64,000 bases of DNA from Dromaius novaehollandiae (Eukaryota > Chordata > Aves > Casuariiformes > Dromaiidae). Position numbers and translations under genes: made by a program. Where the stretch lies: positions 34,430,501 through 34,494,500 of the forward strand of contig NC_088099.1 of NCBI RefSeq assembly GCF_036370855.1, given 5' to 3'. This document shows, piece by piece, positions 14,805 through 25,700 of the stretch. The notes under the pieces were generated by a model. It was not told the DNA's origin. It made no database searches and was given only the letters and a program-made list of their open reading frames with translations. Numbering within the stretch: position 1 is the stretch's first letter; each line of letters begins with the position of its first letter.

Positions 14805-17800
14805 ACAAGCATTTGGAGCAGTTTTCTCTGATCGGAAGCAGCATTTCTCAGCTCACCACATTATGTTTACTATAAAGCCTAAACTCTATAAACAATGAGT
14901 AACTACACAAAGTTTAGTGTCACACAATAATTAACAGCAAAGATGCAAACAAACAGATGTATGAATCGTGATAACGGCTCACTTAAATTGCCAAAAATAA
15001 ATATCAACCCACCCACAGAAGAATAAAAACAGTGTGTTCAATGGCAGATTTTTTTCTGCTCTCAGTAGTATTTCCTTGCCAGACCATTTGAAGCAGACGT
15101 TAATTTGTACTGTTCAAATTATTCCAGAGATCTTTCTCAAACAACTATCAGTTGTTGGGGTTTTTTTTAATCTCTCTATAAAACACCAGAATCAGCACAA
15201 AAGTTCTGTAAACAAAGGGGAAGCACAACCTGAAAAGGTCCCCTTTAAAGCTAAGCTTTCATTATAGGTCTTGACAGTGCAAGTACTTTGCACTGAATAG
15301 TCGATGTACTTTCCTCAGTGGCTTAAACTGCTGAGTTATTTCAAGTCTTCCACAGTGTTTTGTTCATTCAGTCCTTTCTTTGACTGTCTTCAGCTTTTTT
15401 CTTTCTTTTTTTTTTATGTCACTCATCTGCTTTTCAATAGAAAATAAAGTATGACTTCCCCCCTCAAAAACTTAATATAAGATCAAAAACAGTTTTGAGG
15501 GGAAGAAGGAAAAGAAAACATTCGAACTGGTACATCCAGTCCTTGGAGTCTTGTTTTCTGGGACATCTGCAGAGCTTTGATAAAGACACTGAAGAAAGTT
15601 AAGGACTTCTGCCTTACTGAAGCTTGCAAGGTAATGAAGGTCATCTCTGCAAGACCAAGGATCACGAACACTATCTTAATTGGGAGTTTTTAATAAAACT
15701 GGGTGAGTGCAGTATAATAAAACATAACACTTACACATCACTGCCCTCAGTAAAAACAATGCAGAAGTTACATACATTTTGCATGGTATGCCATTTGTTC
15801 AATAATCTTTTTTTGTGACCTTCCATGTTATGTGGAGTGCTGTAGTGTAGATTTTGGACAGTTTCATTTTCTAAGGACAATGAAAACAACAGGTCTGGAC
15901 AAATGAAAGTTATTGTTTTCTTTGAAATACTGAATAAACTGATACTGGGTTAAAAGTGGACAGCAAAAGAAAACAGCATATTTTAAGATACACTGTTAAT
16001 GTTTTTATTAGAAAGGAAAGCATTTGACAGTTACAACATTAAACATCTAGGCCCCTTTTCAGTGGGTTTAGATGTTCAAATAATGCAAATGAAAGAAGTC
16101 TAAATAATACAAACAAATAATGGTACAGTAGGTTATGAACTAAAATATTCTTCCCATTTGACAGATGGTGAAATGGGCATAGGAAGATGTCAGCTTCAAG
16201 CTAATTTACAAAGTAAAAGACCTGAACAGACTTAAAACTGGGTTTCAAAACCGCTATTGTACTCAGCTCTCAACTCAAAAATGATACAGATTGCCTTATC
16301 TAGTAACTGAGATGCAAAGCAGCCTCAATGGATTGCATATACACAACATTACACAATCTCCTATTTCCAACAAATACAGGTACTCTAGAAAAATTATTTT
16401 TCCTCACAACATAAAAGCTGGGTAGCATACCCTATTATAAAATGGTTTTCTCCCATAAGCAATAATCTCAAATTTCTGTTTTAACAAAGAACATTACATA
16501 AGCCATAACAAAAACATTGAGGAATTTATATATTTTTCTTACTCAAAGGTACATACAAATCTATGAAAACATTTAGATACTGCTTAGAGATCTACTCATA
16601 CATATCAGGAAATTAGCAGATCCATTTGTCTTTAACAATAGAAAATAATCAGTTCAATGTTCAGCTCTAAGGCCATATTTTTCCTTTATTCATCAATCCA
16701 AGTATTTTAGTCACTATTTTTTTTGCTGTTTCTCTCACCTATAAAATAGATGTAGGCTACCATATAAAGGTTTTTATTAGTATTAAGGATCCAAATTCCA
16801 CCTAATTGAGGTAATGATAGATTTCTTATTTAACTGAAGGAACTTTAATTGGGCCTGTAAGACATTGTGAAACAGATTTGCCACACTATGAAAATGATCA
16901 TAAGGAAGCCTTAAATATCCTCTACATGCCCTACATACTTCTGTGATTTCTCCAGAAAGTGACTTTAATACATCTTCAGTTGAGCTTCAAGGAGCTTTAC
17001 TCCCACCATGCAGAGCCCAGCAGTAATGAGTTTGCCTCATCTTAATCTGCTTTCGGAAAGCTAGGAAAAAATATTTCATTATGGAAACAGTGGTACATAG
17101 TTACATTATGAACTATTTTCCATGTGCAGGAACAGGAAAACACCACAGAGGTCACTCCAGGATCAGAATGTGAAATGACAAGTGGGAAGCAGTGCGCTCC
17201 GCCAAGGTTCAGATGCTGGTCTGCAGCTTGGGAGAACCAGCTTTCCCTCCAAACTCTGCCGCTAACCTGCTGCATGGCCTTGGCCAAATCATCTCATCAC
17301 CTGCTTCTCACTTTTTGCACATGTTTTGGGGGATTTTTTTTTTTTTTTTTTTAAGCATGAGAGCTTTAAGGATGTATTACTCCCCACTATTTGTGCAAAT
17401 GCCTTAATCCACTAGGCTCTTAATTACAGTTGTAAGCATTGAGGCATCACCGTAATATGTATAAAATGAGAAATAATCAATTTTACAGAAATACCAGTGT
17501 ACAGAAATAGTACATACTTAAACTGGTATACAGGAAAAGCTCCCAATGGGACTGGAGAGGGGATTGTATTTTCAGATACAGCAAACCAATAGGGAAAAAG
17601 ATAGTCAGTAAGACTTCCTCCTGCACTTTCATTAAATGTATTTACGTAAATTACGTAAATCACACAGTGCTGCTTTTATATGAATGTGCGGCAAGCTCAG
17701 ATGCATCATGCTCATTTGCACACTGGAAAAAACAAAAACTGTGTGTAACCATTTATATTTCTACGGTTATAGCAGTACCAAATGCTGCCCTACAAAGCAT

Positions 17801-20800
17801 AAAGGAATAGTATGTATTTTCTAAAATTCATGAGAACCGTGCCGGTTCTTAATATATATCTCATTGTTCAGACTACCCTTCCTCCCCAAACACACACACC
17901 TGGGTCACTTTAAAAAGGTATTTTACACAGAATAGCTTTTTTTCTCCCTTCTGTCCCTGACCACCTTCTTCACAGGGAGAAACGGTCAAGCTTGACAACT
18001 ACAACTCTCCTGTCTCAATTCTTTATCAGGGAAATAAGAACCAAACAAAGAGAAAAGCAAACCCCAAAACAACGACAACAAAACATATCTGCAGTCCAAG
18101 GCCAGGGCAGCGGCTCCAGAAACTTATTCCCAAATCCTCAGTCTAGCTCTGCTGGGATTACATGCACACTGAAGATGTCTCTGCCTGCAGTTTTTGGCCG
18201 TGAAGCAGCGGGATCACTGAAGGGCAACAAGGGGGTTCGTTCCCTCCTTGGGCCGGAGCAGCCCGTCACGCCGCGGTTCTGCATGGGGCAGTCTCACCCA
18301 TCCCGGGCATGGCACATCGCTGCTGCCGCCAGCGAGGCCCCGCCGCTGCCGCTCAGCGACCGCGCTCTTCCCACCTCCTCACGCTGCTTCTCTTCAGCCC
18401 TAACGAAGGCACTCGCTGCCTCTGCCCCTCTCGGCGTCTCAGAGGTTAAGTTTCTACTCAACTTTCTGTGCTGAAGAAGCACTATTTTCCTCTCCCATTT
18501 TACATGGGAGATGGCCACCAACACTAAGGATGGCATCGTGTACTTTATCCCCTGCAACCTCAAGAGCTCTACGCACATTTACGCGAGATTCCCATATGGC
18601 TGCTACCTGAATGAAAACATAAGTTACCTTATCTTGGGACTGGTGATGGTGCAGGTGTTTGATTTCTCTCTCTCACAAATGGAAACACAAATTAAGTGGA
18701 ATCAATGTTTCAGACCAAAGTTAGAAAGTTCAAAGTTATTCCCTGCAGCTTCTTGCAAACCACTGATGTTGTGAGCCAAGCACTGCAGTGCTGGAGCACC
18801 TGCCAGTTGTTCAAAAAGAAAAACAACACATTCTTCAGCTCTCCTCCCTCCTTATCCCACCGGACAAACTGCTTGATTAGTTTACAAGAAGCTTCCTGTT
18901 TGTCTACTCGCTTATGTTTTGCAGCCTGAAAGACTGCTGCCTGGTATTAAATTACTGAAGAACAGCAAAGTCGCAAAGGCTGGTTTTGCATTTTAATCTG
19001 AACAGAGTAGTGTTTAGTTCTGCGGCTGTGCCTGGCTCCGGGGTGCCGCTAGCCACAGGTCGCACGCCCCCGGCTCACTGCAGTGCCAGCGGCGACACGG
19101 CGCTGACTTCCCGCAGCAGGACGGGAGCCTAAGGCCAATAACACTACCTGGTCACAGCGCCTGCAAGACGAGCTGCCACTGCTCTGCGCCCACCGCTGGA
19201 GAGCCATGCCGGGAAGAAAGAAGATCTGACTAGGGAAGGAAGGAGGGAGGGAGGATCATACCCAACCCCCCCGCACACACACACACATCCCAAACAGCTC
19301 AGGAAAATCTCACAGCCTCCCTGTCCAATGCTGTTTAATAGCATCGCAAGTGTTGGTGACATTAAAATACTGGGAGGCAGAGGGGAATAAGCAACGGAAA
19401 GTTTTGAATCATGTCACCCATCCTTCAACAAGGGCCTCAAGTTTCAAACACACTAACTGCTCTTTTAAGTTACTGACATTGGTGGTATGATGCGATGTCC
19501 CACATATCTATCAAGCCCAAGAGGATATGCCTGTATATTTGTAAACAGCTAAGAAATTGAAGTATGCCTGTGGTTTCCTTAACTTGACCTCACATGACTC
19601 AGCATTGCAACGTGCTTTCAGCCTACAGTTAAAGCACCTCACATCACCAGACAGGACTATAGAGCCGTATTACAATGCTTCCTCATGTACACTAGAGTTA
19701 GATTGGCCTTTCACCTAACATTTGCCCTTCTGAAGACTCCGACGTAAGGCAACAGACAAAATAAAATACACTTTTTTCACAAACAGCTCAATTATTTTCA
19801 ATGCGAAAAGTATTACTAGAAGATTTCATAACACCACTGCCATCCTGAACACGCCAGGCTTGCTGTGCATCTGTGAATTGCCACGATAGCAGCAATGCAG
19901 CCGGTGCTCAGAGCGCACTGGCCCAGCACCATGTGCAGCACAGTCCACGTGCCCGGGCACAAATGACACCACCAGTTGTCACAGGCCTCCAAAGACTGTG
20001 AAGCTGCAACTCTGACCAGGCTCTCTCAGTCTCCAGCAGTCAAGTCCTGCTTCTCCCATCCAGAAGAAAAATCCAGGCAGAGGGAAAGCTGCACGGAGGG
20101 AAACCTAGGGCAGCGTCACTAAGGAGAGCAGAGAAGGCCCGACAGCGCTGGAGGCGAGAGAGGCCTCGGTGCCCGCTGCCCGGCGGTGCCCGCACCGACG
20201 TGACCAGCGGGGACAACTGTCCCAGACAGAGAGGCCGCACCTCTTCGCTCCTCTGCCAGACCTGCTGGCGACGGTGCCGGCTCGGAGCAGCGGCGTTTGG
20301 GCGCCGACAGCCCCCGCCGGGACGCGAGACCGCCGCCCCCGGCCGAGTTGAGCCCACCCGCGCCCCCCGTGCGGGGAACCGGCCCCGCGCGGTGCCTCCG
20401 CGGCCAGCAGCTGCGGCGGCGCCGCTGACCCGGCGCCTCCCCCCGCTGCCAGTGCGAGCGGCCCCCGCGGGGCCCGGGCGGTGCCGCGGCCGGGGAGGGG
20501 GCAGCGGGACGGGCACGTCCGCTATTGCCCGGATCGACAGGAGCAGGGGGAGGAGGAGGGTGGAGCTCCGCGCGAGGGCTTGTCTTCGGCGTGTTTCGGG
20601 CTTATTCTCGGCGCTCCTGGCTGGAAGGCTCCGGGGGGAGGAGGAACCACCAGCCCCGCCACTTCTGCGGTTCCCGGCAGCGGGGAGCGCGGGGCTGCAG
20701 CCGGCCCGCCACCCCCCCCCGCCTCCGTCCGTCCGTCCGTCCCCTCCCTGCCCTTCCCCACCGCCTCCCTCCGTCCGTCCCTCCCCTCCCCAGCCGCCTC

Positions 20801-21070
20801 AGTCCCCACCCTCCGTGGGCGGGGGGGCGCCCGCGGCCGGCGCCGTACCTTGCAAGCGGAGTAGACGCCCAGCTTCTCCAGCTTCTTGGCCCGCGGAGCG
20901 GCGCGCAGCTGCGCCTTCTTCCCGGCGGTGCGCGCCGAGCCGGGCCCCCCGGGGCTCTCGGCGGCGGCGCGGGCCGGCCCCCCGGCGACCACCCCCCCGG
21001 CGGCCGGGGAGCCCTGCTGCGGCCCGCCGCCGCCCGCCGCCGCGGCCCCGGCGCCGCCAGGCTCCGCCAT
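2225..21070 (-). CDS. KAT2B: KAT2B (PCAF) lysine acetyltransferase, 5' six coding exons; gene runs off the left edge
   Basis: KAT2B/PCAF is a nuclear histone and protein acetyltransferase of SAGA/PCAF coactivator complexes (established knowledge). Six exons join as 21070-20849, 12440-12314, 7527-7382, 6842-6753, 4983-4802 and 2416-2225. Every junction has GT-AG and the phases fit, giving 319 codons plus 2 nt. Residues 1-50 are Ala/Gly/Pro-rich. From about residue 51 the sequence follows human PCAF closely (KKAQLR, KLEKLGVYSACK, ESCKCNGWKNPNP, YWHLE, RRLRSPNDD, RYETTQVFGRTLL). Exons 2-6 make up most of the PCAF N-terminal domain. The GNAT acetyltransferase and bromodomain exons are not in the window; the next expected exon (FLSMLEEE) was not found in 1-2224. 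The protein is one residue shorter than human in exon 4 and has a shorter N-terminal tail. GCN5 (KAT2A) is the only alternative; the N-terminal wording and the PP2D1/RAB5A synteny favour KAT2B. Confidence 0.97.
4802..4983 (-). CDS. KAT2B: KAT2B coding exon 5
   Basis: The exon starts with GGTGTGAAT (G-V-N) after the acceptor CAAG and ends ACCAG|GTAATG. It encodes VNNFVQYKFSHLP, KERQTIVELAKMFLNRINYW and SQRRLRSPNDD, closely matching human KAT2B. It is 182 nt long and its last two bases are completed to Arg by exon 6. Confidence 0.97.
5809..5896. repeat. TA/CA-rich microsatellite
   Basis: An interrupted (TA)n, (CATA)n and (CA)n tract in KAT2B intron 4. Confidence 0.9.
6753..6842 (-). CDS. KAT2B: KAT2B coding exon 4
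   Basis: The exon is 90 nt and encodes LLRKCILQMGKPVVEGSLES followed by PPFEKPSIEQ. The acceptor AACAG precedes 6842 and the donor CAG|GTAAAC begins at 6752. Human has two lysines before the PP where this genome has one serine, so there is a one-residue in-frame difference. Confidence 0.96.
7382..7527 (-). CDS. KAT2B: KAT2B coding exon 3
   Basis: The exon has an acceptor TTAG before 7527 and a donor AAA|GTAAGC at 7381. It encodes AHVSHLENVSEEEMNRLLG, LDVEYLFTCVHKEEDADTK and VYFYLFK. It is 146 nt long and ends in phase 0. This is part of the helical PCAF N-terminal domain. Confidence 0.97.
10971..10998. repeat. (AAAT)n microsatellite
   Basis: About seven AAAT units in KAT2B intron 2. Confidence 0.9.
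12314..12440 (-). CDS. KAT2B: KAT2B coding exon 2
   Basis: The acceptor CAG at 12443-12441 precedes GCTGAGGAATC. The exon encodes AEESCKCNGWKNPNP, PPRADLQQ and CRSCSHAL, with a Cys-rich C-x-C and C-x2-C start of the PCAF N-terminal domain. The donor TAG|GTAAGC is at 12313. Its length of 127 nt leaves one base that pairs with the CT opening exon 3. Confidence 0.97.
14030..14118. repeat. CA/TA compound microsatellite
   Basis: Alternating (CA)n, (TA)n and (TG)n tracts in KAT2B intron 1, with hairpin potential between the TG and CA parts. Confidence 0.9.
14773..14800. repeat. (CA)14 microsatellite
   Basis: A perfect CA dinucleotide repeat in KAT2B intron 1. Confidence 0.95.
16150..16275 (-). 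mobile_element. MIR-like ancient SINE fragment
   Basis: The reverse-orientation MIR hallmark CCCATTTGACAGATGGTGAA is followed at the right spacing by a degraded AACTGGGTTTCAAAACC (CORE and tRNA-related remnants). It is highly diverged. Confidence 0.45.
17205..17320 (+). mobile_element. MIR-like ancient SINE fragment
   Basis: The run CTCTGCCGCTAACCTGCTGC followed by ATGGCCTTGGCCAAATCATC resembles the MIR CORE in forward orientation. A T19 tract follows at 17334. Confidence 0.45.
18181..18450. promoter_or_regulatory. Small intragenic CpG-rich patch in KAT2B intron 1
   Basis: I counted about 24 CpG dinucleotides in roughly 270 bp at about 63 percent GC, in otherwise AT-rich intron. A weaker GC-rich patch follows at 19020-19210. 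This could be an enhancer, an alternative promoter or a remnant of an inserted GC-rich sequence. The 160-codon open frame across it has no recognisable domain. Confidence 0.4.
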
Positions 21071-21560
21071 GCCCGCGGAGCGGCGCGCAGCGGCGCGGCG
21101 CGGCGGGAGCCGCCCGCCCGAGCGGCTCTGCCGGCGGCCGGCGCGGTGCGCCGAGCGCTAGACCCTCCCCTTCGCCGTGCCGCCGGCTGCTCCCCCCGGG
21201 GAGGGAGCGGAGGGAGGGGACTGGCCGCTCCGCGGGCGGCTCCTGCCCCTCCGGGCGGGGGGAGCGCGGCCGGCCCCCGCCTCCCGCCCCCGCGGCATGG
21301 CGTGCGCGGCGCTGCGCAGGGGCGGGCGGCGGCGGCGCGGGCCCGGGGCGCCCCCGCGCAAGGCGGCGGCTGCGCGCAGGGGTCCACGCCGGAGCGGGCC
21401 TTGCGCGGCCGGGAAGCGTGGGAGGAAAGTTGCCCCCGAAAAGAGCTGAAGACTCTTCTGGGTCGGGTCGGGTCGGGTTGGCCTGGCTGAGGCGGCCGCG
21501 GCGACCCGCGCAGCAGCCGCGTTCCTCAGCCTCCCCCGGCTTCAGGTTCTTTAAAAGCCC
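20160..21560 (-). promoter_or_regulatory. KAT2B: KAT2B CpG-island promoter and 5' UTR
   Basis: The block is extremely GC- and CpG-rich and surrounds KAT2B exon 1. Upstream of the ATG (21071-21560) are several GC-box-like strings (for example near 21254 and 21319) and no TATA box, as expected for a housekeeping CpG-island promoter. The exact transcription start cannot be read from sequence. Long open frames on all six frames here come only from the scarcity of AT-rich stop codons. Confidence 0.85.
20849..21070 (-). CDS. KAT2B: KAT2B coding exon 1
   Basis: The ATG lies at 21070-21068 and encodes 74 residues starting MAEPGGAG and ending KLGVYSACK. The donor AAG|GTAC follows at 20848-20847 and the exon ends on a whole codon. 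The first 50 residues are low-complexity Ala/Gly/Pro. Human KAT2B has about 27 more residues here, as I recall it. The exon sits inside a CpG island. Confidence 0.96.
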
Positions 21561-21839
21561 CCTTTCCCCCTCACGGTGTCACTCGTTTGTTGACTTAACT
21601 GTTGCGGTCCCATCCCCGGCTGTTTTTAACAAATTCTGTTGGTTTTTTTCATTATTATTTCTAATTCAGTCAACATAAAAATACTGGTTGGCTTTAAATA
21701 CATGCGGATATAAAGGCTCTGCTCAGTTCCTCGGGGGGAATTGCGTAGTGGTTTTAGGGCCTTTCCTTTTTGTCCGGGAACAGGTGTTAACAGCAGCTCA
21801 ACATATGTCTTAGGGGCGCTGCCTTTTAATTGGAAGCTC

Positions 21840-22640
21840 GAATTAAGTGAGCGGTTCTCCCGCAGCAACTGCGGCCTGTGCCTGGAAGCAAGCGCTTCGG
21901 GTCCGCGGCAGTTAGGCGCCGCTGCGCACATGCAAAGCCGCGGCGGAGCCGCGAGAAACCGCAGATGGCAGCTCCGCCGCGCAGCCCGGCGGTCTGAGAG
22001 GCGGGCGCGCAGGCTGCGCGCCGGGTGTGATTTACGCGTCCTTGATGTGTGAACCGGCGGCGGCAGCATGGATGCAGCGGGGAATCCCAGCGCGAGCGCT
22101 CTCGCAGCGCGGAGCCTTGCTGCCTTGCGCGAGCAGAAATGACGACAGGCTCTGCAAGGTGGGGGAGGAGTGAGAAAACAGTTTCCCTGAGATCTCCCCT
22201 TCTCTCACCCCCATTTTCTCCCTTGATGTTTTCAACCATTCGGACTCTACGGCGGGCTGAGACTTTCGTGCAGCGAGACAAAACCTGAAGGATGCACCGA
22301 GTTGCCTTTCACACTAACATGTTTCAATGTTTTCGCTAAAAAAGGGAGAGGGGAGAGGCTTTTTTTTTTTGGCGGAGGTGTTGAAATGAACAAAAGGAGG
22401 AGGGGGAGGCGATCCCCTTCGGAGGAAGCCGAGCCGGCGGTGCTGGGCTCCCGGCGCGGAGCGGCGCGTCCCCGGGCGGGGATGTGGCGCGGGGGTGACA
22501 GTGACCCTTAAGATGGCTGCTGCCATCCGCGGTGTTTTAAGACGGACCGTTAAGGTGGAGGAGGCACTGGCTTGCCCCGCTTTCCGCAGCAGCGGGGAGA
22601 AGCCGCCGACGGCGCATCGGACCCTGTCTTCGGAGCGCAT
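21840..22640 (+). promoter_or_regulatory. Second GC-rich block upstream of KAT2B, candidate plus-strand promoter
   Basis: This CpG-rich block is separated from the KAT2B island by a more AT-rich dip (21560-21840). It carries an E2F-like TTTGGCGG (22368-22375) and two facing YY1-like sites: AAGATGGC (22510-22517) and GCCATC (22522-22527). The ATG inside the first YY1 site opens a 64-codon frame to 22704 in good Kozak context. It may serve a divergent noncoding transcript or the 5' end of PP2D1. That role is inference only. Confidence 0.4.
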
Positions 22641-22704
22641 AAAACGTGCTCCTCTTAAATTATACCGGTTTTATTTCTTTGACGCTCTTCGATTAATATT
22701 TTAG

Positions 22705-25700
22705 AATAACAAATAGCTGCTGTATGATAACATCCACCTAAGATCATCAGAATAACCTTCTAAGTGTATTTGCTTGCATTTCTTCATGACAATTGCTCTT
22801 CCACTTTCCTCCCAGGCTTGGCAATGAAAATATATTGCTTAGTTTCACTTTCAGCTTTCCCACTGCTCTGCTTCAGCTGCAAATGAAGTGAACAGTCCAC
22901 CTGCAACAACCAATTCCTTTCCGTGTGCCGCTCCACATCGCTGCCCATTGCCTTCTAGATTTTCTGGGAACTGTCGCCTTCATGGACATTCTCCTAATGT
23001 CTTTTTTAAATAAAGAAAGAAAACCATCAAGCTGGCGATTTGTTTAGCTTCTCCTCGAAATGATAAACTAATGTTATCTAATCCGGTATCAAGTTTGCAC
23101 ACCCACATAGAAACAGATTATACGTTTCAATTCTCAAAACGCATTCACTATTTTTGCATATGTAATTCCACTGATGCTTATGAGGACCATTCAGTGTGCA
23201 TTTATGTATGGAAGTACATGTTCACAGGATCACGGCCTAGGCAAAAAACCTTCTTCTTTCAGCCTTATTCTTCCACCTTGTTCCTTGAGATCCTAAAAGT
23301 CTGAGAAGTTTTTACTTCCACTGAAATAAAATAAAGATGAAAGTCATTATGACTGACTTTTGTTACATGATGGCTACTTTGGATCTCTGATACATTTCAT
23401 TTTGTGTTTATGAGAGTCTAGTGGAAAAAAAGACTGTTGTATGGCATATGGTAGGACACTGGTTAGTATGAAGGGAAAATATATTTTTACTGCATTTTTT
23501 TCCCTATATCCTCATGTATGATTGTGGCTGTCTTACAATACCATGTCTCTCATGTGCTCTCTCTCTATTTTTCTCTTTTTACCTTGCTGCTCACTAGATA
23601 ACCAGAACAATAAATCTACCAGCCTGTGGCTAAGGATACAGCTACTATAGTAACATTTATAAACACCAGTTTCACTACAAACGCAGAACAACTGCCTACT
23701 ATTGCAAAGAGGAACAGCTTAAAAAGAAATCTCTCTTTAACTGCTATTAGGTAAGCCCTACTCTTTTTTCTTTCTTTTTAAACTGTAAGTCTGATTTACA
23801 TCTACTGTTATCATTCTAACTTTGTTCTGAAATATTAAGTTATGAAAAAAAAAAGCCTAACATTACTTTGTCTTAAACTGTTCCAGTGACAGTAAAACGT
23901 TACATTCACTATTTTGGCAAGAATAAGGAGGAAAAGATCATTTGCTCGCTGGAAACACTGGGGTATGACTTGGGCCATGTTTACTATTGATGGCTTCGGT
24001 GAACATAGTTTGGCTATGACAAGTTACACTATATTAGGAAAACAGAAAAAAAATCTCTTTCGACATATGACTATACATGTCATTCTCAGTTTCATATCTA
24101 AGCTGACTTTATCTGTTGACTAATTGTCTAAGTAAGTATTTCAATTATAATTTATGACTCAATTTGAGCACAACAGAACTCCAGAACTCCAGTGCTTACC
24201 TTCATCATTAAATATTCAATATGAAGATATTAAATTAAAATTAAACTCAGAGCATTGTCTGAAAAGCCCTGCCACGTATTTTAGTTTCTGTCCTTTAGGG
24301 CATGTCAATGGGCTTGCACAAGTACAGCTTATTCTGAAACTGGCTTTTTTGCAAGCTGTTGTGGTAGGAGTTGAGTACAGCTGCCTGCTTCCTAATTGCA
24401 CTGCTTAGCTTGCAAACTCAGATGAGAATAATCATGTACATTAAATTAAGCAAGTCTGGAACTGGATGAGACACACATTCCAGCTCTTGTGACTCTCAGG
24501 CCTGTCCCAAGCTGCTGATAGCCCTGAGGGGATTCGTGTTCAGTTCTGGTGCTCCCAGGAGGCAGCACTTTTAGTGTTTGCTGGCAAGCCCGAATTCACT
24601 GTGAACTCAAGACAAGCTTAAATGCAAAACATGTGAGTTATTCTAGCAAAACAGATGGTTGTATTCTTGATTCCCAGTTACAAAAGAGGGATCCCGGTTA
24701 CAAAAGAGGAAATTAAAGTGTAGTTTAGGGTGTGCCTGACACCCAGTTATTACCTAGCTGTCATTTGAGGCTTTTGGGACCTATCTCAGTCACATAAGTT
24801 GAATGACTCAACTAACAGCAGCCTACTGCTGAATGCCGTCTCTCCGGGAGGGACCTCCCAGCCAGCTGTGGAGCTCTGGGAACTTCTCCGTCCCCCTCAC
24901 CCCCATTCTCAGGCCTATTTGGAGCAAGTGTGATGAACCACTGCTCTCGCTCTCCTTTTGTTCACACTAGGACTTTCCTCCTCAGCTCCCACCTGGTTTT
25001 ATTCTTGCCTTTCAAGGCAAATGTGAAAAGTGGAGCTCTTCCTCCTCCTCCAGGGAATTTCTCCTAGGAATAAAGTCCTATTTTGTTCTTTCATTAGCAT
25101 ATTCCTTGTGGGTTAAGTGGCCTCCCTCTTGGCCACTACACACTCAGGCTATCAATATCTTATGAATCACTGGAAGTATTAACAGTACAAAAGTTTTGTT
25201 CATTATACTCTTTAGCATCTTGTCAGCGTCCCATAGAGAATACATGTGAAATTAATCATGTAGATGGCAGCCCTTACCACTAGGCCTTTGACTGCCATAG
25301 GGAACCTCACAACGCAATTACCCGGTTTGTACAAGTAAAAAACAGAGGAAAGAAAATGGAGAAAATGTCACTGTAACACTCATGACTGTTTAAGCAGCAC
25401 AGACTTTTTGCTAGTGACTAAGCACTCTGCAGTTTTTATTCACTTTTACATAGAGCATGCTCTTCTTGACTCTAGTCAAAGTTTTGGCTTATCAAAAGCC
25501 AAGTGAAAACCTAAATACTGGGCTGTTGCAGTACAGGATATTATTACTGCCTTTGCCAATTCAATGCGAAGTGTGTGCTTTGTCGAGTTTAGAAGCTGCT
25601 TGTTAAAGATATTTAATTATCTGTGAGTGTTGCATAGACTTGCACTATATTATTTTGTGATAGTGAGAGCACTAGACTGCTTGATGCAAACATAAGCTGT

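Larger units (their letters stand above)
12441..20848 (-). other. KAT2B: KAT2B intron 1
   Basis: This 8.4-kb first intron contains two MIR-like old SINE fragments (about 16150-16275 and 17205-17320), CA/TA microsatellites, a T19 run at 17334-17352 and a small CpG-rich patch at about 18181-18450. The intron's 5' end (20160-20848) is part of the promoter CpG island and includes a short CCGT tetranucleotide run near 20727. Confidence 0.8.

Noticed and set aside
20200-21678. 492-codon open frame and several others in the KAT2B CpG island
   Set aside because: Stops are rare in such GC-rich DNA; the frames are Pro/Arg/Ala low complexity and overlap on both strands. Only the KAT2B exon 1 frame has homology.
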